In this document: in pieces, positions 42,209 through 50,840 of the stretch
Layout: each line of letters opens with the position of its first letter
How positions within the stretch are numbered: the stretch's first letter is position 1
Source of the DNA: GCA-2708415 sp964353185
Lineage (GTDB): Bacteria > Pseudomonadota > Alphaproteobacteria > Micavibrionales > Micavibrionaceae
Assembly (NCBI GenBank): GCA_964353185.1
Contig: CAYGUV010000007.1
Location: 39,878-103,877, forward strand
Direction of reading: 5' to 3'
Length of the DNA: 64,000 nucleotides
Made by a program: the position numbers and the translations under genes
The notes under the pieces: generated by a model
Databases searched by the model: none
The model's input: the letters and a program-made list of their open reading frames with translations, nothing else
Told to the model about the DNA's origin: nothing

Positions 42209-43567
42209 ATGACTAAAAATTACTTTGGAACAGATGGCATTCGTGGGGAAGCCAATAGCGCGCCCATGACAGCGTCAATTGCCCTGCAGGTTGCGATGGC
42301 AACGGCGTATGTTTTGCGTAAGAAAATTGAATCAGAAAACGGGAAGATTATGAACCGTGTTGTGATTGGTAAGGACACGCGTCTTTCTGGATATATGGTA
42401 GAGCAAGCCATGGCAGCGGGTTTTGCCGCAATGGGGTTGAATGTTATTCGAACAGGCCCAATACCAACGCCGGCGGTTGCCCGTTTAACGACCAGTTTAC
42501 GCGCCGATATTGGCGTCATGATTTCCGCATCGCATAATGCATATCAAGATAATGGCATCAAATTATTTGCGGCCGATGGATATAAATTATCCGATGAAAT
42601 TGAAGCAGAAATAGAAAGCTTAATTGACCAAGATTTGGAACCTTATTTACCTCCCCCCGATGAAATTGGTAAAGCAACGCAGTTAAATGATGCGGCGGGC
42701 CGTTATATTGAATATATCAAGAGAAGCTTTCCCAAAGAGCAAACATTAAATGGAATGAAAATTGTCGTCGATTGTGCCAATGGTGCGGCCTATAAGATTG
42801 CGCCGCAATTATTGTGGGAATTGGAAGCAGATGTAATTACCATTGGTGATCGTCCAAACGGCCGTAATATTAACGATGGCTTTGGTGCAACCGCGACAGA
42901 AAATTTACAAAAGCGTGTTGTAGAAGAGGGCGCGCATATTGGTATTGCCCTTGATGGTGATGCGGATCGGTTGATTGTTGTCGATGAAAACGGAAAGAAG
43001 ATTGATGGAGATCAATTGATGGCCGTTATTGCGGTGTCAAAGCGTGACCAAGGGTTCTTGCGCGGCGGTGTGGTTGCGACAGTTATGTCGAATTTAGGAT
43101 TAGAACGTTTTTTTGAAAAAGAAAATATAGAATTTAAAAGAGCGGCCGTAGGTGACCGTTATGTGGTAGAAGCCATGCGAGAGCATGATTTTAATATCGG
43201 CGGTGAGCAATCTGGACATGTTGTTTTGAGTGACTTTGGCACAACGGGGGATGGATTGGTTGCGGCCCTTCAAGTTTTAAATGTTTTGCGCGCCAGTGAT
43301 AAACCCGCCAGTGAAACATTTCATATGTTTGACCCTGTGCCACAGCTGCTTCAAAATGTGACATATAAAAATCAATCCCCTTTGCAAAAACAAGATGTCA
43401 TGAATGCAATTGAAAAAGCGCAAAATGATTTAAACGGTCAGGGGCGTATTTTGGTACGTGCGTCAGGAACAGAGCCTCTTATAAGGGTGATGGCCGAAGG
43501 CGATGATGAAAATAAAGTTAAAGAAATTGTACAAAATTTATGTTCGCTGATTGAAAAAGCGGCCTAA
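42209..43567 (+). CDS. glmM: Phosphoglucosamine mutase
   Basis: 452 residues, the full length of the alpha-D-phosphohexomutase superfamily. FGTDGIRGEAN is at the N-terminus, the phosphoserine loop ISASHNAYQDNGIKLF (S108) and the metal loop DGDADRL follow, then GGEQSGHVVLSDFGTTGDG and the phosphate-binding RASGTEPLIRVM. It converts glucosamine-6-phosphate to glucosamine-1-phosphate for UDP-GlcNAc, feeding murein and lipopolysaccharide. It is co-oriented with ftsH and with purA 48 nt downstream. Confidence 0.97.
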   Translation: MTKNYFGTDGIRGEANSAPMTASIALQVAMATAYVLRKKIESENGKIMNRVVIGKDTRLSGYMVEQAMAAGFAAMGLNVIRTGPIPTPAVARLTTSLRADIGVMISASHNAYQDNGIKLFAADGYKLSDEIEAEIESLIDQDLEPYLPPPDEIGKATQLNDAAGRYIEYIKRSFPKEQTLNGMKIVVDCANGAAYKIAPQLLWELEADVITIGDRPNGRNINDGFGATATENLQKRVVEEGAHIGIALDGDADRLIVVDENGKKIDGDQLMAVIAVSKRDQGFLRGGVVATVMSNLGLERFFEKENIEFKRAAVGDRYVVEAMREHDFNIGGEQSGHVVLSDFGTTGDGLVAALQVLNVLRASDKPASETFHMFDPVPQLLQNVTYKNQSPLQKQDVMNAIEKAQNDLNGQGRILVRASGTEPLIRVMAEGDDENKVKEIVQNLCSLIEKAA

Positions 43568-43615
43568 TAGAAAAACTATTTTTATGTTTAAGCGTTTATA
43601 AAGGAAAGATAAGCT

Positions 43616-44914
43616 ATGTCTAATGTTGCGGTGATTGGTTCCCAGTGGGGTGATGAAGGTAAAGGGAAGATTGTTGATGTCCTTTCAAGTGAAGCGGATG
43701 TAGTTGTAAGATTTCAGGGCGGGCATAATGCTGGCCATACATTGGTGATTGATGGCAAAACTTATAAGTTACATTTATTACCATCAGGTATAGTGCGCCC
43801 GAATAAATTATCTATGATTGGTAATGGTGTTGTGATCGACCCGCAGGCATTGTTAAGCGAAATTGAAGACGTAAAAGCGCAAGGTATTGAAATCAATTCC
43901 GATAACTTAGTTGTTGCAGAAAACGCCAACTTGATTTTGCCTGTTCATGCCTATCTTGACCAGGCCGCGGAAAAAGCCCGTAATCCAGAACGTAAGTTAG
44001 GAACAACAGGGCGCGGTATTGGCCTTTGTTATGAAGATAAAGTTGCGCGCCGTGGCATACGTGTGTGTGATTTATATCATAGTGATCATTTAAAAGACCG
44101 TATTGAGAATATGTTATCGCATCACAACGCTTTATTAAAAGGCTATGGTGCGGATGCGCTGACCATTACGGATGTTTATGATGAATTGATGAAATCTGCC
44201 GATGGTATTTTGCAATACACGGATGTGGTTTGGAAGCGCCTTGATGATGCACAAAAGGCGGGCAAGAAAATATTATTTGAAGGGGCGCAAGGTCATATGT
44301 TGGATGTCGATCATGGAACATACCCGTTTGTGACATCGTCCAATACTGTGGCGGCAAGCGCCGCGGCAGGGGCAGGCGTTGGCGCAAAAATGATTGATTA
44401 TGTTTTGGGTATTACCAAAGCATACACAACCCGCGTTGGAACAGGGCCATTCCCATCAGAATTATTTGATGAAACAGGCGAAAATTTGGGCAAGCGCGGT
44501 CATGAATTTGGTACGACGACTGGCCGTAAGCGCCGTTGCGGTTGGTTTGACGCAGTTTTGGTACGCCAAGCAGTTAAAACTGGTGGTATTGACGGTATTG
44601 CGCTGACAAAAATTGACGTTTTAGATGGCTTCGAAGAAATTAAGATCTGTGTGGCTTATGATATTGATGGGCAGCGATATGACCATTTACCAGCGAGTGC
44701 AGTGCATCAGGCAAAAGCGAAACCAATCTATGAAACCGTTAAAGGGTGGAGCGGAACGACAGCAGGGGCGCGCAGTTGGGCCGATTTACCTGCAGAGGCC
44801 GTAAAATATGTGCGCTACATCGAAGAGTTAATCGAAGCGCCAGTGGCTCTATTGTCAAACAGCCCCGATCGTGATGATACGATCCTTATTCAGGATTTAT
44901 TTCGTTTAAAATAA
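43616..44914 (+). CDS. purA: Adenylosuccinate synthetase
   Basis: 432 residues. GSQWGDEGKGKIVD (catalytic D13) and GGHNAGHTL (catalytic H41) form the IMP/GTP site. KLGTTGRGIGLCYEDKVARRG, GTYPFVTSSNTVAASAAAGAG and TTTGRKRRCGWFDAV are further family blocks. It makes adenylosuccinate from IMP, Asp and GTP on the way to AMP. A ribosome site AAAGGAAAG lies upstream. No clear terminator is seen in the 100 bp before the next gene. Confidence 0.98.
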   Translation: MSNVAVIGSQWGDEGKGKIVDVLSSEADVVVRFQGGHNAGHTLVIDGKTYKLHLLPSGIVRPNKLSMIGNGVVIDPQALLSEIEDVKAQGIEINSDNLVVAENANLILPVHAYLDQAAEKARNPERKLGTTGRGIGLCYEDKVARRGIRVCDLYHSDHLKDRIENMLSHHNALLKGYGADALTITDVYDELMKSADGILQYTDVVWKRLDDAQKAGKKILFEGAQGHMLDVDHGTYPFVTSSNTVAASAAAGAGVGAKMIDYVLGITKAYTTRVGTGPFPSELFDETGENLGKRGHEFGTTTGRKRRCGWFDAVLVRQAVKTGGIDGIALTKIDVLDGFEEIKICVAYDIDGQRYDHLPASAVHQAKAKPIYETVKGWSGTTAGARSWADLPAEAVKYVRYIEELIEAPVALLSNSPDRDDTILIQDLFRLK

Positions 44915-44979
44915 GATGGGTTATTAACCGTTTGTTTGGTTGATTTACAAACATAGCAAAGCAATTTACAATGTAATTT

Positions 44980-44997
44980 GTGAAAAGTTCTTTTCAC
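44980..44997. promoter_or_regulatory. Perfect short palindrome before the kinase-like gene
   Basis: GTGAAAAG (44980-44987) and CTTTTCAC (44990-44997) are exact inverse repeats around TT. There is no T-run on either side, so a protein-binding site is more likely than a terminator. It lies about 35 nt before the start of the kinase-like gene. Confidence 0.4.
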
Positions 44998-45032
44998 CGC
45001 TCCTTTAAACTCGCTTGTTGCAAAGTAAATTG

Positions 45033-47093
45033 ATGAATGCAAAGAATTCAAAAAATGATGTGAAGGCTGAATCTCAAGTTTCAGATAAGAAAGCTGCGTC
45101 TGCAGTTTATCTTAATAAGGATATCAAGGTTTTAACTAATAAACCGATTGCGGAATTAAATAAGGGGTCTGTAAAGGCGTATGAGGCGGAATCTATAAAG
45201 TCCAATAACAGTCTTTTTGCCCTTATCTGTGATAATGCGTTAACGCCGCGCCGTATTTCATCGGCTAAATACAACAACATTAAAAGTCTATCGATTGTTA
45301 AATATCAGGCGTCTGGAAAAATAATTTGGCCCAATCCGTTAGAAGAAAAATTTTGCTTTGTGTACGAGTACACGATGGGTAAACCATTTTTGGAGTCTGT
45401 TGATTCAACCCCTGCTTTGAAAAAGAAGCCTGAAGATGTGATTAATACTATCGTTAATCCGTTAATCGATTTATTGGAAGAGATGGCGAATAAGGATATT
45501 GTTCATGGCGAAATTTGGCCAGGCAATATTTTTTATGGTGGCGCAGGTGTAGGAGATAAAGCGGTTTTGGGGGAGTGTTTATGTATGCCTGCCTCAACCA
45601 ATTTGCCCTCATTATATGAGCCAGTTGAACGCGCCTTGGCCGACCCTGCAGGTAAGGGAACGGGATCATTGGCTGATGATATTTATTCATTAGGGGTCAG
45701 TTTGGCAGTTATTTTACGCGGACATGTTCCTGAAAAAGGGATGACTGATGAAGAAATTATCGAAGAAAAAATTGAAAAAGGTAGCTATACAACTTTATTA
45801 AAAAATGACCGATTTAGTGGCGCTACGTTGGAGCTTTTGCGGGGGCTTTTGTACGATAATCCGGAGCAACGTTGGACGTTAGAAGATATTCGCGCGTGGC
45901 AAGATGGGCGCCGTTTAAGCCCAAAACAATCATCACCAAAAATAAAAGCTACTCGCCCCGTTATAATGGGGAATAAGAAATATTCGCGCCCCGAATTATT
46001 GGCAAAAGACTTTGTTAATAACACAATTGAGGCCGCAAAAATCATTGAAAATGATGACCTGATGCAATGGATAGACCGAGCGATTGAAGATAAATCTTTA
46101 AAAGGTCGATTGCAGGGCATTATTAAAGAATCAAATAACATTGATAATGGAAACGATTTTCATCATCGTTTAAGTGTTGCGGTCTCTAGTGTTATGTTTC
46201 CCGATATTCCCGTCATGTATAAAGATTTAAGATTTCATCCACGCGCGTTTGGTAAATATTTAACCAAGGCGTATGTTGAAGAAAAATCGATGCAACATTA
46301 TACCGAAGTAATCAGGAGTTATTTTACAATTTTTGTTTTACGGGCTCAGAAGAAACATGATACGAGCGCATTAAATAGTAAATTTGATGTTGCTAGAAAC
46401 TTTATTAAAAGCGAAAAAATAAGTATGGGTTTAGAAAGATGCCTTTATCTTTTAAACCCCGAATGCCAATGTCTTAGCCCCATTATTAAGGGATATTACG
46501 CGGTAAATCCAGAAGAGCTTATGGATTCTTTGGAGAGTGTTTGTGCACGGGATCAGCAACCCAAAGAGCTTTTTGATCGGCATGTGATTTCATTTTTAGT
46601 GTCACGCAGTAAAAATAATATAGAGCCATATTTAACAGATATTACATCAGATCAGCCGCACAAACAGTTTTTGGGTAAACTCAGGGTATTAGCGACGATA
46701 CAAAAGAGGCTCAGGCTATCGAATTATCCTAATATTGCCAATTGGCTTTATAATAATTTAGATCCTGTGCTTGTTCGGTTTCATGATGATAATAAGCGTG
46801 TGCAAATTAAAGAGGAGTTAAAGAGAATTAAATCAAAAGGTGATTTGGTTGAGGTTGCCAATCTTTTTGATAATAGATTTATTTTTGATCATGATTTAAC
46901 AGAGTTTTATGATGCGATGCGCACTTATGAGAGTGTTGATAAAGAAAAAGAACGTATTATTGCGCGTATTAAAAATAAGAAAATATTTGGTTTAAAAACA
47001 GGCGCGCAGGTAGCGTCGCTTATTTCATTAGTTTTGGCGGCTGCGATTATTATACTGGTTTCTTATGTTAAAATTTTAAAAGATTTTATTTAA
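45033..47093 (+). CDS. Degenerate protein-kinase-like protein with C-terminal membrane anchor
   Basis: 686 residues from ATG 45033. Residues of about 60-300 follow the Ser/Thr kinase fold: hinge-like FCFVYEYTMGKPF, then DIVHGEIWPGNIF where HRDLKPEN is expected (Asp replaced by Glu160, Lys by Trp). Next is LGECL in place of DFG, and the late-lobe DDIYSLGVSLAVILRG and DNPEQRWTLEDIRAW. No glycine-rich loop is seen. It is therefore probably a pseudokinase that binds partners rather than phosphorylating them. A long helical region of about 350 residues follows and a single membrane segment closes the protein (ASLISLVLAAAIIILVSYV). It is co-transcribed with the next membrane protein and lies just before the Tad genes. 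Confidence 0.8.
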   Translation: MNAKNSKNDVKAESQVSDKKAASAVYLNKDIKVLTNKPIAELNKGSVKAYEAESIKSNNSLFALICDNALTPRRISSAKYNNIKSLSIVKYQASGKIIWPNPLEEKFCFVYEYTMGKPFLESVDSTPALKKKPEDVINTIVNPLIDLLEEMANKDIVHGEIWPGNIFYGGAGVGDKAVLGECLCMPASTNLPSLYEPVERALADPAGKGTGSLADDIYSLGVSLAVILRGHVPEKGMTDEEIIEEKIEKGSYTTLLKNDRFSGATLELLRGLLYDNPEQRWTLEDIRAWQDGRRLSPKQSSPKIKATRPVIMGNKKYSRPELLAKDFVNNTIEAAKIIENDDLMQWIDRAIEDKSLKGRLQGIIKESNNIDNGNDFHHRLSVAVSSVMFPDIPVMYKDLRFHPRAFGKYLTKAYVEEKSMQHYTEVIRSYFTIFVLRAQKKHDTSALNSKFDVARNFIKSEKISMGLERCLYLLNPECQCLSPIIKGYYAVNPEELMDSLESVCARDQQPKELFDRHVISFLVSRSKNNIEPYLTDITSDQPHKQFLGKLRVLATIQKRLRLSNYPNIANWLYNNLDPVLVRFHDDNKRVQIKEELKRIKSKGDLVEVANLFDNRFIFDHDLTEFYDAMRTYESVDKEKERIIARIKNKKIFGLKTGAQVASLISLVLAAAIIILVSYVKILKDFI

Positions 47094-47100
47094 AGGTAAG

Positions 47101-47658
47101 ATGACAATGGCAAAAAAGAGACAGAACGGTAAAGAAAAATCAAAAAATAAAAATAAAAATTCTTTTGATTTTAAATTATGGATTTTTGTTATTGCAGCTG
47201 TCGCGATGTCAGTTGCATTTTTCGCATCATCATTATTGCTTTTGGTGGGTATGCTTCCAACCCTGATAGCGTTAGTTGTGGTTAGTAAGAACCATAAAAA
47301 TAAGGCTTTAACAATTGGTGCCATGAATTTTTCTGGTTGTTTTATTTATCTTTTGGAAATTTGGCAATCGAACGACCGTATGAGTAGCACAATAGAAATA
47401 TTATCAGATCCGATGAGTACGGTAATCATGTATGGCGCAGCAGGCGTGGGTTATATCATTAATTGGGGAGTTACAAATTTTGTGCGTCAAATAATGTATA
47501 GTACAGCGGAAGCAAAAATTCGTTCTTTAGAAAATGAGAAAAAGAAATTAATCGAAAGATGGGGCGAGAAAGTCACTGGAGAAATTGTCCTTGATATTAA
47601 TGGGTTTCCCTTGTTATCCAAAAAAGAAAAAGAAAAAGAAGAACAGGAGAAAGCTTAA
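47101..47658 (+). CDS. Small multi-spanning membrane protein paired with the pseudokinase
   Basis: 185 residues. A Lys/Asn-rich start (MTMAKKRQNGKEKSKNKNKN) precedes three or four hydrophobic segments: LWIFVIAAVAMSVAFFASS with LLLLVGMLPTLIALVVVSK, MNFSGCFIYLLEI, and TVIMYGAAGVGYIINWGV. A charged C-terminus (KKEKEKEEQEKA) follows. AAAGGTAAG lies just before ATG 47101, and the gene starts 7 nt after the pseudokinase stop. The family is not recognised. It may form a membrane complex with the pseudokinase, which is itself C-terminally anchored. Confidence 0.7.
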   Translation: MTMAKKRQNGKEKSKNKNKNSFDFKLWIFVIAAVAMSVAFFASSLLLLVGMLPTLIALVVVSKNHKNKALTIGAMNFSGCFIYLLEIWQSNDRMSSTIEILSDPMSTVIMYGAAGVGYIINWGVTNFVRQIMYSTAEAKIRSLENEKKKLIERWGEKVTGEIVLDINGFPLLSKKEKEKEEQEKA

Positions 47659-47669
47659 CGAGTTTTTAA
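47655..47669. promoter_or_regulatory. TTAA-N7-TTAA box (weak CtrA-site candidate) before tadE
   Basis: TTAA at 47655-47658 and 47666-47669 are separated by 7 nt, the CtrA box layout. It overlaps the stop codon of the preceding gene and the region is AT-rich, so a chance match is quite possible. It lies about 100 nt before the first tadE gene. Confidence 0.3.
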
Positions 47670-47771
47670 TATATGATGGAATATAATAAATAATGTTATT
47701 TGTATAGGGCGTGTCTTTGGTTGAAGGCATGCTTTTTTACATGAGTAAACTATTTCTAATTTAAGTTAAAT

Positions 47772-48308
47772 ATGATCAAAATTTTATCTAAAATAATTAG
47801 GCCATGGAATAAAGACGAATCTGGTGTGACAGCCGTAGAATTCGCCTTAGTTGGTTTGCCTTTTTTAATTATGATCATCGGAATAATTGAAATGGCCATG
47901 ATGTTTACTGCGCAAAGTTTATTAGAGGCCTCTACAGCTCAAGCAGCGCGGCAAATTCGCACGGGTGCAGTACAGCAAGGCGGTGGAGAGGAAGCATTTA
48001 CGGATGCAATATGTGATTTTGCATCCATATTTATACCGTGTGATGAGATACAGTATCAAGTTGTCTCAATGGAAGATTTTGGGGAGGCTGAAGAATTTCC
48101 TCCTCCTTCCTATGATGAAGATGGGAATTTAGAAGATCAAGGGTTTGACCCAGGTGGGGTGAGTGATGTCGTCATGATCCGTACCTCATATACGTATCCG
48201 ATTAAGACACCGATGATGCAAGTGCTTTTGACCAATAATGATGGAGCAAGCCGTATCATGTTATCAACGGTGGTTTTACAAACAGAGCCTTACGAGTTTG
48301 AAGAGTAA
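47772..48308 (+). CDS. TadE-like pseudopilin
   Basis: 178 residues. A short basic cytoplasmic leader (KIIRPWNKDES) precedes the TadE signature GVTAVEFALVGLPFLIMIIGIIEMAM, a prepilin-type helix with the conserved Glu. The remainder is the periplasmic part, with many acidic residues and a Cys pair (AICDFASIFIPCDEI). TadE pseudopilins are cut by the Tad prepilin peptidase and are needed for Flp pilus assembly. It abuts the next gene (stop 48308, start 48309). Confidence 0.88.
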   Translation: MIKILSKIIRPWNKDESGVTAVEFALVGLPFLIMIIGIIEMAMMFTAQSLLEASTAQAARQIRTGAVQQGGGEEAFTDAICDFASIFIPCDEIQYQVVSMEDFGEAEEFPPPSYDEDGNLEDQGFDPGGVSDVVMIRTSYTYPIKTPMMQVLLTNNDGASRIMLSTVVLQTEPYEFEE

Positions 48309-48827
48309 ATGAAAAATTTTTTAAAAAATATATCAGGCGTATCGGCGGTAGAAACGGCAATCTTATTTCCTGTTCTTATTATGATGTTAACGGCTGTTTA
48401 TGATTTGGGACAGGGGGTTGTTGTCAGCCAGAAGGTTAATTCAGCATCACAAATTATCGGTGATTTAATCGCGCGTAATGAGACGGTGAATGAAGCCTTA
48501 ATTACAGATGTTATTAACGCGGGGGAATTGGCATTGGTGCCCTATACCAGTTTAGGGTTTGCTTATGATATTGTAAGCCTTGAGTTTGATGAAGATGGTG
48601 ACGCGTTTGAATTATGGCGCCGAACATTTGGAATGGCGGCAACAAACCAACCTTTAGAAGATGCAGTTGGTTTAGGCGCCGAAGGAGAAGGTGTCGTCGT
48701 TGTGAGTGTTCAATACACTTATGAGCCATTTTTCAATGAATTTTTCGTCGGTGATTTATTGATGAATGAGCGGGCATTCCTAAGAGGGCGTAAAAGTTTA
48801 ACAGTACCTTGTACAGATTGTGATTAG
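48309..48827 (+). CDS. Second TadE/TadF-like pseudopilin
   Basis: 172 residues. The leader MKNFLKNIS and helix GVSAVETAILFPVLIMMLTAVYDLG carry the TadE/F signature with conserved Glu. The periplasmic domain ends RGRKSLTVPCTDCD. It begins at the base after the first tadE stop. TadF is the likely equivalent because paired TadE and TadF pseudopilins precede TadG in Tad loci. Confidence 0.85.
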   Translation: MKNFLKNISGVSAVETAILFPVLIMMLTAVYDLGQGVVVSQKVNSASQIIGDLIARNETVNEALITDVINAGELALVPYTSLGFAYDIVSLEFDEDGDAFELWRRTFGMAATNQPLEDAVGLGAEGEGVVVVSVQYTYEPFFNEFFVGDLLMNERAFLRGRKSLTVPCTDCD

Positions 48828-48865
48828 AACATATTGTTCTGATTTTTCATCTGTATATAAGCGCG

Positions 48866-50308
48866 ATGATGAAAGATATAACTATGACAATAATAGATAG
48901 ATTAAGATTTTACTTCCTCAATAGTGCGGGTGTTATTGCCGTTACATTTGGTTTTATGATTCCTATTATTGTTTCATCAGTTGGGGTTTCGGTTGATATG
49001 GCGCAAGCATATCTTGTTAAGGCGCGTTTAGGTAATGCGTTAGACGCGGCTGCGCTGGCAGGAGCGTCCTCAGGCTCAGATAATGAAGCGGATATTCAAG
49101 CCATCGTTGATGCATTCATGGATGCCAACTATCCAGATAATAGGATAGGGAATGTTATTTCTGTTAATGCAGATTTAAATGGTGATGAATTAACGGTCAC
49201 AGCGACAGCGCGCCTTAACACATCTTTTATGAAGATTTTTGGTTATGATAAAATTGATGTAGATGCCACAACCATTGTTCAACGTGAAGTGCGTGGTTTA
49301 GAAGTGGTGATGGTATTGGATAATACTGGGTCGATGACAACAGATAATAATATCGGCACGTTGAGGACAGCAACGCGTAATTTCATCGAAATTTTGTTTG
49401 AAAGTGTTGATGACCCTGAATATGTGAAGGTTGGGTTGGTTCCCTATGCAAGTTCAGTGAATGTAGGCCCTTATGGTTTGGGAATTGACACACAAGGTGA
49501 TGCATATGATGACAGTTTTGTCATCCCCCCAGTCGATGATGTTTATGCCAGTTATTATAATGGGCATAACCCCTATTCAAATGGTCAATATGGTATTGAT
49601 GAAGATGATTTGGAATATGACCAATCAGAAATGGGGCAGTGGCATGGGTGCGTTCTGGCCGAAGATTACACTTTAGATGTAGAAGATCATGAAGGGCCAT
49701 GGACGATGTATCGTCATGATTATAATGGTAATAACTATTATAAAAATAATAACTACTATAACGGAACATTAGGGGATGGATATAATTCCGCTTATGGCCC
49801 TAATATATATTGCCCAAGACAGCCAATCGTCCCATTGACAAGTAATGAAGATTTTCTTGATGCTGCGGCATCGAACATGAATGCCAGTGGCGCGACCCTT
49901 GGAAATTTAGGGATGGTGTGGGGGTGGCGTGTTGTCTCTCCCGAGGCACCCTTTACAGAAGGGTCCGCCTATGAAGATGAAGAATGGGACAAGGTTGTAT
50001 TAATAATGACTGATGGAATTAACACCATGAGTAATGTTTATTCCGCCTATGGTTTATCAAATGAACATAGTGTCGATGCCGGAGATTTAGACGATCGATT
50101 GGCAGAAGTTTGTGATGCCATGAAAGCAGAAAATATTTTAATTTATGCCGTTACATTTGATGATGGCGTTGACGATGATACCAAAGATTTATTTAGAGAT
50201 TGTGCAACGACCCCTGCAAATTATAAAGATGCACCAGATCAAGATGAACTTATTAATGTGTTTGAACAGATTGCGCGCGAACTTAGCAACTTATTTATTC
50301 GTCAATAA
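48866..50308 (+). CDS. tadG: TadG-like pilus protein with von Willebrand A domain
   Basis: 480 residues. The N-terminal membrane helix (SAGVIAVTFGFMIPIIVSSVGVSVDMAQAYLVK) and GNALDAAALAGA are the TadE/G-like prepilin-type segment. A vWA domain follows with the metal-ion site VMVLDNTGSMTTD (D152-S156), later GATLGNLGMVWGWR and VVLIMTDGINTM. In between is a Tyr/Asn/Asp-rich insert (about 215-300). TadG proteins act in surface attachment through the Flp pilus. ATG 48866, 48869 and 48884 are all possible starts. Confidence 0.9.
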   Translation: MMKDITMTIIDRLRFYFLNSAGVIAVTFGFMIPIIVSSVGVSVDMAQAYLVKARLGNALDAAALAGASSGSDNEADIQAIVDAFMDANYPDNRIGNVISVNADLNGDELTVTATARLNTSFMKIFGYDKIDVDATTIVQREVRGLEVVMVLDNTGSMTTDNNIGTLRTATRNFIEILFESVDDPEYVKVGLVPYASSVNVGPYGLGIDTQGDAYDDSFVIPPVDDVYASYYNGHNPYSNGQYGIDEDDLEYDQSEMGQWHGCVLAEDYTLDVEDHEGPWTMYRHDYNGNNYYKNNNYYNGTLGDGYNSAYGPNIYCPRQPIVPLTSNEDFLDAAASNMNASGATLGNLGMVWGWRVVSPEAPFTEGSAYEDEEWDKVVLIMTDGINTMSNVYSAYGLSNEHSVDAGDLDDRLAEVCDAMKAENILIYAVTFDDGVDDDTKDLFRDCATTPANYKDAPDQDELINVFEQIARELSNLFIRQ

Positions 50309-50378
50309 AGGAATTAATTACCATAAGTTTGAAATATCTATTGTTTAATTTACTTAATACATAAAATTCATTCTTTTG

Positions 50379-50393
50379 TTAACCCTGCGTTAA
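50379..50393. promoter_or_regulatory. CtrA-type box (TTAA-N7-TTAA) upstream of flp
   Basis: TTAACCCTGCGTTAA, an exact match to the alphaproteobacterial CtrA consensus half-sites with a 7-nt spacer. A TATATT -10-like hexamer lies at 50404-50409. In Caulobacter the orthologous pilin gene pilA is activated by CtrA through such a box. The site is in noncoding DNA, about 120 nt before the flp start. Confidence 0.6.
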
Positions 50394-50432
50394 AAAGATA
50401 TGTTATATTATTATTTCATAAGGTTAATAAGT

Positions 50433-50460
50433 CCGTTGTTCTAAACGGTTCTGGGTAACC
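50433..50460 (+). promoter_or_regulatory. Two overlapping hairpins in the flp leader
   Basis: CCGTT (50433-50437) pairs with AACGG (50444-50448), while GGTT (50447-50450) can instead pair with AACC (50457-50460). The two overlap and exclude each other. The stems are short, so this is suggestive only. A perfect AAGGAG ribosome site follows shortly before the ATG. Confidence 0.3.
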
Positions 50461-50514
50461 AAATTAAAAAAAAGAAACTACTAACTTAAAGTCAAACCGA
50501 AGGAGACTTCTAAC

Positions 50515-50700
50515 ATGTTAAAATTACTTTCATATATTCAAGCTTATAAAAATAATGAAGATGGAGCGACAGCGATCGAATATGGTCTGTTGGCTGCCTT
50601 TATCTCACTGGCAATCATTGCTGCGGTCATCGCATTTGGTGAAGACCTAGCAGCATTATTTGAAGGTTTATCGACTGCCCTTACAGGTGCAGGAGCATAA
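50515..50700 (+). CDS. flp: Flp type IVb major pilin
   Basis: 61 residues. Leader MLKLLSYIQAYKNNEDG is followed by the class III signal G|ATAIEYGLLAAFIS (cleavage after Gly; Glu +5, Tyr +6) and a hydrophobic helix. The C-terminus EDLAALFEGLSTALTGAGA is typical of Flp/PilA. A strong AAGGAG lies 11 nt before the ATG. It is the structural pilin of the Tad pilus. It has its own promoter region with a CtrA-type box and its own terminator, so it can be expressed far above the assembly genes. Confidence 0.97.
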   Translation: MLKLLSYIQAYKNNEDGATAIEYGLLAAFISLAIIAAVIAFGEDLAALFEGLSTALTGAGA

Positions 50701-50742
50701 TATACATAATGCCATATAGGCATTCTTAATAATTCTTTAAGG

Positions 50743-50785
50743 AAAGCCTGCTAATTTTTATTTCATAAAGCAGGCTTTTCTTTTT
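50743..50785 (+). terminator. Terminator between flp and cpaA
   Basis: A perfect 10-bp stem AAAGCCTGCT (50743-50752) / AGCAGGCTTT (50769-50778) with TCTTTTTCT following. It separates the abundant pilin transcript from the assembly operon. The small inverted repeat AATGCC/GGCATT lies just upstream. Confidence 0.88.
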
Positions 50786-50840
50786 CTAAAAACTTCTTAT
50801 CTTTTCAAAATTTTTATTTTTTCTAATAAAAGAGCATTCA

